A stretch of 41,525 nucleotides of DNA from Hymenopellis radicata (taxonomy: Eukaryota > Basidiomycota > Agaricomycetes > Agaricales > Physalacriaceae). The position numbers were made by a program, and so were the translations under genes. Shown piece after piece: positions 32,960 through 41,525 of this stretch (the first letter of the stretch is position 1; every line of letters begins with the position of its first letter). The notes under the pieces were generated by a model. It ran no database searches and was not told the DNA's origin. It was given only the letters and a program-made list of their open reading frames with translations. Where the stretch lies: NCBI GenBank assembly GCA_015501595.1, contig JADNRX010000453.1:1-41525 (forward strand). The letters run 5' to 3'.

Positions 32960-34120
32960 TTCGGTGTAGGTTGACGCCAAGGTCTGTATCGAATTGTTGC
33001 AGGCTTGGAGACAAAATTTAATCGATCTATAGTTCCGCCGTAATGCTCGTTTCGCTCTTATTGGATCCGTGCGTCTCTACACTATCTGTCTCTTATCGTT
33101 TCCTGACTTGCTTTGCAGCACAAGGCACGCGTGGAGGCAAAGGCGGCTGCAGCATAACGAATGGGTAGCAGGACACACCATGAGAGCTCAGTGGAACGCT
33201 CGACGCAGTATGCATATGCAGATGTTTTGCTTCTCCTCGTTATGAAAACGATCGAAAACTGCAAAAAACACTTTATTTGGCGTGAAGTGAGTTCTGGATC
33301 TGTTTGAGGATTGACGTGTCGATCTGGCCATCGGGATGGTCCAATCTCCACCTTTCAAGGAGCCGTCGTTGTCAATGACTGCTTTTAGAGGATAGCAAAC
33401 GTCCAGTCTTGCGTCCACGGGCAACAGTGAGAACACGCAAAGCGCACGAAGAGGACTGCACCCGAGAAGGTCGCGCCAAGGGAGGGCGAGATTAAGGAGG
33501 GCGAGCTTAAGTGGAAGAACAATGTTAAGAATCTCGTGAGAAGACGAGGACGGGAGAGTGCGTGGAGGAAGTTAACAGTCAAAGATGCCGAGTAGGAGAG
33601 CATACTGAAGAAAGAGACCGTGTTGAGGAGGGCGTAAGATGCGTGTGCGACCGGCCTAACTGGGGGGCTTGAACCCCAAGCACACGGTGTGCGAGTGTCA
33701 CTCCCCAGCACCAACACGGGTGCCGTCGGTGGCCGGCAACAACTCGTAGGACCAGTGAACCCATTGCTTTGCGCACAGCTCACGCCAAAGCAGCGAGATA
33801 CAACACGTTTAGATTCTCATTAACAGTAAAATAGCTACGTATTGAAGCACTAAACGAACGACAGAACGGCAATAATCATAGTAAATAATTATAGCCTCTA
33901 ATGCTGGTGAAATACCACATTTACTCCAGGAAGCCCAGGAACGATGTTCATGCTGCCAGTATGGCAGCGAGCCAAAAGTTTTTCGCCTAAGTACACACTA
34001 GTTCTAACATACAAAGCCCAAAAAATTCTCCAAGATACTACCTCATATTCGCATACGTCTCTCAAAACTCATCAGGGCGCCACTGGAAATCTTCAAATTT
34101 TATTAGTGTGCGCCACATAC
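32960..34120. other. no supportable gene
   Basis: Open frames on the minus strand at 33082-33790 overlap one another in different frames and show no recognisable motif. From 33800 the sequence becomes AT-rich and lacks frames. Confidence 0.5.
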
Positions 34121-34122
34121 TA

Positions 34123-34542
34123 TTAAGGCCTGATCACATCACCTTTCTGCCGCAATGCTTTACCGTGCTTCTTCCGCTTCCTGTGAGCGTTTAAGTCTTT
34201 CAGGCTGTTGAATACCTTCCCACACTTCTCACACGCAAAGCCATTGTTTGAATTCCGCATCCTCTGTAAAGCGCCACCTGTTAGCACAGGCGCGCTCGAT
34301 GGCCCGGGCGCGGATAGGACAGGCGCGCTGGATGGCCCGGGCGCGGATAGGACAGGCGCGCTGGATGAACCGTGTGCGGACGCGGATGGGATAGGCGCGC
34401 TGGATGGACTGTGTGCGGACGCGGATGGGATAGGCGCGCTGGATGGACTGTGTGCGGACGCGGATGGGATAGGCGCGCTGGATGGACTGTGTGCCGCATT
34501 TGCCTGAATGCGCTGGCTTTCGATAGCCGTCAAAAATGGCAC
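34123..34542 (-). CDS. 139-residue protein with Ser/Ala/Pro repeats and one C2H2 zinc finger
   Basis: Single-exon minus-strand frame. Residues about 18-90 are tandem repeats of HSPSSAPIPSASA (13 residues) and then PGPSSAPVLSA (11 residues). Residues about 103-130 form a C2H2 finger, FACEKCGKVFNSLKDLNAHR followed by KRKKH, with spacing C-x2-C-x12-H-x5-H, and the C-terminus is basic. The finger suggests DNA or RNA binding, and the repeat is a flexible linker that probably varies in length. The opposite strand is also open over the repeat because the units are multiples of three, but only the minus strand gives a zinc finger. The gene could also be the last exon of a longer one. Confidence 0.5.
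   Translation of the reverse strand: MPFLTAIESQRIQANAAHSPSSAPIPSASAHSPSSAPIPSASAHSPSSAPIPSASAHGSSSAPVLSAPGPSSAPVLSAPGPSSAPVLTGGALQRMRNSNNGFACEKCGKVFNSLKDLNAHRKRKKHGKALRQKGDVIRP
34291..34497 (-). repeat. in-frame coding minisatellite (2 x 33 and 3 x 39 bases)
   Basis: Two 33-base units (34291-34356) are followed by three 39-base units (34357-34473) and a partial unit. All begin CGCGCTSGATG on the plus strand. The two unit types share their halves, so one arose from the other by a six-base change plus point differences. Confidence 0.9.
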
Positions 34543-34946
34543 GAGATGTGAGGTGCGCGACGTTTCCTCTAAGTTTGTTCGCTCATGCTAAAATGCCCAA
34601 ACTCATTAGTGTTGTGTTGCTCAATATCCAGAACAGATTTACGGAGATTGGAAAAGTTGTTGAAACCAGTCGCTGCTCTGTCGTGTCCCAGACGATCATG
34701 ATGGTAAAAGCAACAGCTGTATCGTTTGTTCACGCTTACTTCATCGGTATTTGACTGCGTTTGTCTGTGCAGCTCAAGTACACCACTCTCCACGGTCTTC
34801 AAGACCATTTTTCCTGCGCTCTTCCATCATTTCTAACTTTGGTCGACCCTGTTGACCTTCCTCTGCCAGACGGTCATGACCATATGCACTCACCGGCGAA
34901 CCCCGATCTGTCCTTACCCGCATAGTGTCTTGACATCTTTTCTGTA

Positions 34947-35471
34947 ATGTTCTCTCCGACGATTATGTCGCTGATTGGAGGCTTCACAATATCGTCTGGC
35001 CTCAGCAAGACGAACATGGATGGGATTCTAATCACCCGTGTTCTCCTGCCCGTGTCGGCTATTTCTATCATCCCGATATGGGGTCTCCTCCTCGCGTCGT
35101 ACTGTCCCCCACCATCACCCGATGGTGAAGGCGACATCGAGATACGCACGGTACGCCCGACCAGGGAGCCGTTCACTGCGAAGCATTGGGTCACGTTCAT
35201 ATGTCTGTTCACGATCGCGCTGTGGTGCGTTGCGCATGAGATTGAGGATATCATTGGTGACATTGCGCTTATACCGATCGTGGCGTTCTTTTCGACGGGC
35301 GTGTTGAAGAAGGTGGGGTTGTATTTTTTTGCGGCTCGGCTTAAACACAGTCTTCAAAACATGATCCGCCTTCCTCCCCGTATGCTTCAAAAAGCCCATA
35401 TAATCCAACTCATGAAGCGCCCTCATAAACCTTGCCTGCAAGGTCAGTTGAAGTATAAAACAACTAACTAA
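34947..35471 (+). pseudogene. remnant of a Pho87/90/91-type phosphate transporter
   Basis: The frame opens MFSPTIMSLIGGFTISSGLS and KTNMDGILITRV, then jumps directly to LPVSAISIIPIWGLLLAS, SPDGEGDIEIRTVRPTREPF, a membrane helix around FICLFTIALWCVAHEIED, and ALIPIVAFFSTGVLKK. These blocks fit the transmembrane part of fungal low-affinity phosphate transporters of the divalent-anion:sodium symporter group. Intact members have an SPX domain and a dozen or so helices. Here most helices between RV and LP are missing in frame, and after GVLKK the text no longer fits. Upstream, in the same frame, LPDGHDHMHSPANPDLSLPA runs into a stop, so the 5' part is also broken. Confidence 0.55.
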
Positions 35472-35479
35472 TCACTCAC

Positions 35480-36165
35480 CAAGAGACTAGTATTCAACGG
35501 GCCCTCAATGAATGAACGGCGAGTACACTACTGTTAAACTACATGTCCCCGGTCATACCCGTACAAAGTCTGTCTACTGACTTTGCCGCGAATAAGTCCA
35601 TTCCTGCGGAAATCACTAAACCGTCAGTCAGTCACGACAACACTCTGACTGTCTGAACAACCCACCAAGACATCAATCCCCTCCGAGGTCCACCGTTCAT
35701 CCTCCTCAAGCGCACGCGTCTCCTCGCCCACGGTACGGCGACACCTCTTCACCTCCCTCGGGCGGATATGCGTCCTCGAGGGAGACACTTCCTGGAAGAC
35801 ATGCTCTGAGGAAGACCCGCCCTAGAGGTTGTTACTCTCCCACTCGGGGAAGACACCCTCGCCCTCTTCGTCGGTTCTAGGAGACGGGTGGGGGACATGC
35901 GTTGTCATCCCTCTTCTTCGTGGGGGCGGTGCGTCTAAGTTGTATCCCTGAGGAGACGGTCAGCTGGAGCGCGTGCGAGGATAAAAATAGGAACTTACTT
36001 AGGGGGGGGCATGAACTCGAAGTGCTCTCCAGCCCGCGGGGTACATAGGTTAGCTATGGAATTTGGAGGCCTGCCCCGCGATAACCTGGAGCACGTCTAG
36101 GTGCTCCGCTCATGCAACCAGAGTCAACTGCTGTGAATGATGATAAGAACAAGGCAAACTTGTTA
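35480..36165. other. no supportable gene; long imperfect hairpin at 36022-36094
   Basis: GTGCTCTCCAG...CGCGGGG (from 36022) pairs imperfectly with CCCCGCGATAACCTGGAGCAC (to 36094), followed at once by a second stem GGAGCAC/GTGCTCC. No protein-like frame is present. Confidence 0.45.
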
Positions 36166-36169
36166 ATAC

Positions 36170-39100
36170 TTACTTACCGTGAACAGGGGTGGTCGTCGGC
36201 GTTGACATCCTCGATGAACATCGTTGACGAGTGTTGAAGGTTTCCGTAGCGCGGGTCGAGTGAAAGTCTCTACAAAGACAACTCAGCCGCGAGAAACTAA
36301 GACAATAGATTCTACTTACCAACCAAGTAATATCCTTCGGGCAGAAGTCCCTCTTGATAACTGTAAGAAACAATGAGTTCAAAGAACGTTCATGGATATC
36401 CGTGACACCTACCTTCCTGTCGCAAAAGAACAAGGCTTCGACGTTCAGCCGGCACGAAGCCAAACTGCCATTCACCGGCACGAAGCCAAGTCAATAGTCC
36501 CATTCCGGGGTGTCCGCATTGACTGCTGAACTTATGAATAGCACGTATGTGACGAAAAAGGTAAAGCTTACAAGACTCTCCGAGTGAGACTGTAAGTTGA
36601 AGCCACGTAAAACAGTCGGCGTGAGTCAGACGGAGGGATGGCCGCAACAGCGTTGAGTCCAGGGAGGCGGAACGACAGCGTAGAGTCCTAGGGATGTTCG
36701 GGATTGGAAGGCGAATGTCTAGTCTCTTGAAGTATATTTAAGTGGTGCCGTGAGCTTGGTGAGCAAGGCTAGTTTCTGCAAGAAAAGAGTGGTCAGTGAA
36801 CAGGTACAGTGACCGGACTAGACAGCGCACCTTTCAGTTCACAGCGAGGACGACATCAATGCACCAAGACACTCGAACGACGTCAAAAACAACCATAGCA
36901 AGTCGTCAGAAGCGCCAACATTCAAGTCGAAGTCGGGGTACTCCAACGCCTGTCAAGAATATGAGGCAAGTCGTTATACAACGAGACAACAAACTTACCC
37001 CGGACGTCAAAGCAAGTTGGAGGCGCGTCGAGAGATGACGACGAGGCGGATGGCGAGACCAAGTTGTCGGAGAAATGTTTGAAATCTGGCGCAGCGTGAG
37101 CCAACGGAAAGAAAAGTGGAGAAGGACACACCGAGGAGCCAGTCCAGCAGCTCGAGCGACGTCGGGAACAGGAATGAAGAGGCGTGTCAAGACGTCGCTA
37201 TAGACATGGTCGTTGTCGTCAAAGTTGAGGTCCTCTAGCGGTCGCCCATCAAAGTCTGCAGAAAATATGAGCATGCTCGTCGTCTTCAACGAACATAGAA
37301 CACAGACAGTTTACCAAGGCCGTGAGAGACGACGACGAAGACAGGTATCTGCGGGCGGAAAGAGTCAACACGGTGGGATGATGGTAAGAGGAAGGAAGCT
37401 AACCCGTGACGATCAACGAGTTAAGCGCCGGTCACGCTATCAGACGCGTCGGGAATGTGATGGTAAAGACGGCGGCGGCGACGACGAGAACATCTATAAG
37501 ACAAGTGATATGTGTGCAGAGGAGTGAGCAGAAGAAATGAGAGAGAAGGAGAGATGAGGAAGGAAAGGAAGTGGGTGATGATGACTTTGGTGGAATTTCC
37601 TCGCCTTTTATTGCGTTTGGAAAGGCAGAGACCCCGAGCAAGACGTAAATAGACTCCAATAATCGGGCGCCGTGATCCTGGAACATTGGTTTGAGGCGGG
37701 AACTTCGGAACTTGTAAGGAATTTATCGGCGCCACGGGAACCGTTTCCAGCGTCCTACGCGAATTAACCTCCCTGAACGCGTAACAGCGGCGTAAATATC
37801 TCACCTTAAAGCATGAGTTTCGAACTACAAAAGTTGTCGGACCCCAGTTCAACCGCAAGAATACAAACCGACCAGAGTTGTCTCCTGCTCACGAATGCAC
37901 GGTACCAATGTTCTCATCGTATTCGTGGCAGATCTTCTAGCGCCAAGACAAATTGAATTCGTTTCAAGGAGGCGACCCTGATCATCTGATGGTCAGTCAG
38001 AAGGAGCCGTTTGAAAAACGGAGAACTTGAAAACTTACAGATCTCAATTCGCGGTGCACTCTCCTCCTTCTGGACGCGGACAGAGGTCGCCGCTTACGTC
38101 CTAATAAATATCACATGGTCAGGATGAAATTGAAACGACTGAACCATGGAAAAGGTACGAACCTTCTAGTTGCCAGACTGAATTTAGGGATATTGCCGTG
38201 TCAAGGTGAATTACGGCCAATACAGCACCTGTAATAAGTCTAGACAAAGTATATACAAGTCTTGTAGTCGCCAGATTGGTCCAGTTTGGCCGGGAAACGC
38301 GAATCCGCCACAAGCGTCGGAGGGATGGAGGAGGAGGACAACGGCCTGCGTCATTTCCCCGCGTCCGTGAGGTCAAGATAAGATTGTCGAGTCCCCAGAC
38401 ACGTCACAGGGTCCAGAAAATCCTCGTGCTATCGATGTTCAGGGTCCAGGACGCCTCGCTGAGGCGTTGACGCGAAAAGTCGGTGTAAAAGCGCGTCCAG
38501 TCCTCCAAGCAGCGTCGGAATCCGTATTACGTAAGCCATAGAGCGACATCCAGGTAAATTTAGGTCTTCGAGAGTGCCCAGAGGGTGGTAGAGCAAGGGG
38601 GCGCGTTAGTGTAAGTGTCGCAAGATCGGAGTGGTCATGGTACGAGTTCAAGTTTACCCGATCACTAGGGGCTACCTGAGCCAGATCTTACCCTTCGAAC
38701 ACAACGAGAATAACAGCCGTCGTAGCATGAATCAGTACCTCGAATCAAAGAACACAACAAGTTGACAGATCAGTGACAGCACAGTGGTCAATAATGAAAG
38801 CCTCACTGACCGCCAGACTTACGCGACGTGACGGTGCCGCAAACACCAAAGTTGCACTTGCAGTTGATCAAGCCGAAGAGGTTCAAGCTTCCATGACTGT
38901 GAGCAGTCGGTGAGCATCGCGACGACGCCGATGATGGCCATACATAGGCTTACCTAGAAGTCTACGCCGTAGTACCGCAAGTGTAGACGATAGTGACAAC
39001 CACAACCTTCCTAACATGCATCACTCTACAAGACATGCGGGACGTGATGAAAACCTCACCTGATGCAGGGAAGCAATAATCGAGATCAAGCTATCGAAAC

Positions 39101-39430
39101 CCAACGTCAAGGTAGACGAAGGCGTCGAAGACCAAACAGTGTAGTAGCCTGAGGTAGACGAACATTTGTGCGCATCTCAAACGTACCTGCCAGGCGGCGA
39201 CGATAGCGCCCCCGTATCGGCGTGATGGACATCCAAGAAACGGTGAAGGTCCGTCTGTGGTTGAAGTCGTCAGATTCGCCTGATTCCCCATCCTTGTTGT
39301 CCGGCTCAAATCCATGACGACATGCCATCTCTTGCCAATTTCGAGGTGTATGATGGAGACCAACTCTGAGCAGCGCAGACGACTGGTAGCAATCAAACAT
39401 ACCCATCTTGAGCAGCAAAGATTGGGAATA
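36170..39430 (-). CDS. intron-rich leucine-rich (F-box/LRR-like) gene or relic
   Basis: The minus strand carries splice-donor-like sites (GTAAGT, GTAAGC, GTGAGG, GTACGT) at short, regular intervals from about 39200 down to 36175, separating short stretches with leucine-rich text: SSTLTLGFDSLISIIASLHQ (about 39140-39061), LWLSLSSTLAVLRRRLL (about 39005), LEPLRLDQLQVQLWCLRH (about 38880), and PLEDLNFDDNDHVYSDVLTR (about 37240). This is how intron-rich F-box/LRR genes of mushrooms look. I could splice only local pairs of exons and did not recover one continuous frame, nor an F-box. It is therefore either a real gene with many 50-base introns or one in decay. Confidence 0.4.
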
Positions 39431-39604
39431 CCCTACGCCATCGATACTACGTGGCAAGTTAATCCTTGCGCATTTTTCAACACCCATCATGTTCCTAGGC
39501 GTTTTTATTTACAGCATAGCTATGAAAGCACGTCCCTAATGCCCGTTAATAGTATCCACTAATCGCGAGCGAAAAGCACACCTTGCAGAACGAACCGTGC
39601 TCTC

Positions 39605-39815
39605 TTACAGCGCATCCAAGTATGGTGCAACCACCCTCACCCAATCCTCTGGTAGTGCCATTCCCTCCGGCATAGCGTCGAAAAAGATTGGCTTCCCGGC
39701 TCTGCTTTCCACATCTATCCACCGGAAGTGACCCCAATGTCTCCACTCGCAACACGCGCCTTCCAGTCGCAGTAGACGTATTCTAGCCGGTGGCATGTAG
39801 TCCGCCTCACGTCAC
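39605..39815 (-). pseudogene. C-terminal fragment of an unknown gene, cut at the AT-rich block
   Basis: A minus-strand frame reads PPARIRLLRLEGACCEWRHW, GHFRWIDVESRAGKPIFFDA and PEGMALPEDWVRVVAPYLDA, then stops at 39605. The text is strongly protein-like and rich in Trp and Arg, but I do not recognise the family. Its 5' side ends within about 20 bases of the start of the AT-rich block at 39830, so the gene was probably truncated when that block arrived. Confidence 0.4.
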
Positions 39816-39979
39816 CCAATATATACCTATTTTGTCAAATTTGACCTATCCTTTGATTAAAATATGCATGTCAAATTTTACATTGTTGGACTTCTTATAA
39901 AGCAACTCTAATTTGACAAATGTATGGATTAAATATATATACAAAATTCTTTTATATAATCTAAATTAATAATTCTCTA

Positions 39980-40117
39980 ATGAAGTGCTACACTGAGCTG
40001 ATATAACTTCCTGTAGCTTTCTAAATGACTACTACACAACTATGAAATCTATTTACTCACTTCATAGAATTGTGAATAAAAAAAAATGTTATTAAAGAAC
40101 CTATAATTGTAAACTTA
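39980..40117 (+). repeat. direct repeat R1, copy 1
   Basis: 138 bases from AATGAAGTGCTACA to ATAATTGTAAACTTA, matching 40960-41097 with scattered substitutions. Confidence 0.85.
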
Positions 40118-40180
40118 CATTATATCTATGAACTTACATAAATCTGAAAAAGCTCGATATAGGTAAAATTTAATATAATT

Positions 40181-40430
40181 TGAATAAGGTTATTTAGCAT
40201 ATTATAAATTTGTTTTTTTATAAGTTTATTGTATAATATATTATACTTGAGAAATCTATAATTAAAACAGTATAGTACATCATATATAATATAGCTTTGT
40301 CAAATTTATATAAGGTCACAGATATCTCAATTGATATAAGATTTGACATATTCTAACTTTTATTAAATTTATATAGATTTATAATTAGAGAATCTAATAG
40401 TAAATTTTACATATATTGCTCTTCAATACA
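40181..40430 (+). repeat. direct repeat R2, copy 1
   Basis: Begins TGAATAAGGTTATT and ends with AATCTAATAGTAAATTTTA. The second copy (41361 to window end) lacks about 80 internal bases. Confidence 0.8.
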
Positions 40431-40959
40431 ACATAGATAAAAATAGCAGACCGACCCTCAAGAAAGGACTATTTTACTATGTGTTTGTATGTCCAATGAT
40501 ATCCCCTCTATATATGAAAACTCTGCAGCAGTGGCCGGCTTATCTCAATTAGACATTTACTAAGTCTGCAGTAAGAAGAAAAGTAAAGTAATAAAGTGTG
40601 GACACCAGAGAAGGTAATAAGCAGAGATGGAGGAAAGGTAATCAATTAAGAAGTGAAGTAGGCTGAAAACAATAAGCAGTAACTTGAGCTCTCCTGTTTG
40701 CATAAATAGTGTACTCCTTCATTGTGTGAAGCCCCAGTTTTGGTAGCACACTCAGTATAAAGCATTTTAAGCACTATATCTGAGTGAATCTAAGACTCTT
40801 ATGTTGAGCCTTGACATTCTAGTCCTATAAAGTCAAGTAAAGTACTGAGAAATCAAAAAGCTCCTGAATGCAAAGACCATTTCCGAAACTAAGGTAGCTC
40901 AATACTTAAAAGCTTTTAAGAAATAGTAGCATCATAGCTCTGGTTGCTAAGTTTCCTCA
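40431..40959. other. less AT-rich spacer between the repeat copies
   Basis: A stretch of about 530 bases with a TATA-like CATAAATAG near 40703 and no protein-like frame. It could be an inserted solo LTR or simply part of the repeat unit; no TG...CA ends with a target duplication were found. Confidence 0.4.
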
Positions 40960-41097
40960 ATGAAGTGCTACAATAAGCGGATATAACTTCCTATAGCTTT
41001 CTAAATGGCTACTATACAATTTGAAACCTGTCTACTCACTTCATAGAATAGTGAATAAATAAAAATTTTAACAGAGAACTTATAATTGTAAAGTTAG
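40960..41097 (+). repeat. direct repeat R1, copy 2
   Basis: Same length (138 bases) as copy 1 and 980 bases away. Confidence 0.85.
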
Positions 41098-41360
41098 ATA
41101 AATTTAACAAATCTGTCTGAATTTGACAAAAAGTCTTCTATGTCAAATCCACTGTTATTCAATATACATGTTGATATACATAAATTTGAAAAGGTGAATA
41201 TATGTAAAAGTCCTATAACTCAATAGCTATATCAAGTAAGAGTAGATTTGACATATAATGCTTTTTGTCAAATTTAACTAAATTTGTTAGATTTGTGTAA
41301 CTTTATAATTGTATTCATGCAAAGTAGAAGTTTTTTTACTTTTATTTATAGCAAAATATT

Positions 41361-41525
41361 TGAATAAGGTTATTCAGTATATTATATATAATATAGCTTT
41401 GTCAAATTTATATAAGGTCATAGGGCATCTCAATTAATATAAGATTTAACATATTCTAACTTTTGTTAAATTTATGTACATGTGTAATGAGAGAATCTAA
41501 TAGTAAATTTTATATATATTCTCCT
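41361..41525 (+). repeat. direct repeat R2, copy 2 (cut by window end)
   Basis: Matches 40181-40215 and then 40282-40430. The match continues to the last base of the window. Confidence 0.8.

Larger units (their letters stand above)
39830..41525. repeat. AT-rich block of two diverged copies of a roughly 1 kb unit
   Basis: Base composition changes abruptly near 39830 from roughly even to strongly AT-rich. No frame of useful length is present. The word TTTGACA/TGTCAAA occurs about ten times in both orientations, including the perfect palindrome GTCAAATTTGAC at 39834-39845. Two long direct repeats (listed separately) keep the same order, so the block is a tandem duplication that runs off the window. 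Confidence 0.75.

Noticed and set aside
33640..33740. tRNA- or SINE-like signal on the minus strand (GGGGTTCAAGCCCC)
   Set aside because: The T-arm-like stem is plausible but no matching acceptor stem (CCTAACT) or D-arm is found upstream, so it is not a tRNA, and an A-box is not convincing.
33082..33783. membrane-like minus-strand protein (FLHALSRPRLLTRFLTLFFH)
   Set aside because: Overlapping frames on the same strand, compositional bias from CT-rich DNA, and no recognisable family or start context.
34208..34507. plus-strand protein of GALDGPGADRT-type repeats
   Set aside because: It is the mirror of the minus-strand repeat frame. Only the minus strand gives a zinc finger and a natural end.
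40431..40959. solo LTR
   Set aside because: A TATA-like word is present, but I could not find TG...CA ends flanked by a target duplication.

Overview
This window looks like accessory chromosome sequence from a basidiomycete mushroom (Agaricomycetes). The evidence is the many 45-60 base GT-AG introns, genes packed on both strands, several F-box-like/leucine-rich paralogues of the kind that are strongly expanded in these fungi, and a C2H2 gene of a type I know only from agaricomycete genomes. All exon structures were spliced by hand and no database was searched.

Layout. 1-0.5 kb: remnant of an unrecognised minus-strand gene. 0.85-7.5 kb: a three-gene block. A long C2H2 zinc-finger gene (minus, ten exons) is flanked by a small coiled-coil gene that converges on it and a 342-residue gene that diverges from it across about 118 bases. 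The long gene carries two single-base frame breaks. 9-29.2 kb: four F-box-like paralogues (9054, 14331, 20540 and 27353) interspersed with three decayed copies of one amidohydrolase gene. Genes 2 and 3 form an inverted pair whose promoter arms are nearly identical. The 3.3 kb between the arms holds relics of an AAA-ATPase-like gene, a possible FCP1-like gene and a centrin. All four F-box genes carry the same roughly 70-base upstream block around a CACGTG core. 22.4-26.8 kb: an amidohydrolase fragment, one apparently intact small gene (23467-24227) and a decayed region. 29.4-31.9 kb: the longest amidohydrolase relic. 32.1-32.6 kb: a 22-base minisatellite with 19 units. 34.1-35.5 kb: a small repeat-bearing C2H2 gene and a remnant of a phosphate transporter. 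36.2-39.4 kb: an intron-rich, leucine-rich gene or relic. 39.8 kb to the end: an abruptly AT-rich block made of two diverged copies of a roughly 1 kb unit.

The most striking point is at 28917-29169. A 253-base element with terminal inverted repeats and a TA target duplication sits inside the last codons of F-box gene 4. It brings a GTAAGT donor and a TACAG acceptor. Splicing at those sites would leave only six extra codons and restore the ancestral C-terminus, so the element behaves on paper as a transposon-derived intron.

Overall, the region looks like a place where a family of presumed SCF substrate adaptors (F-box proteins) has been duplicated, inverted and partly converted, with host genes carried along and left to decay.
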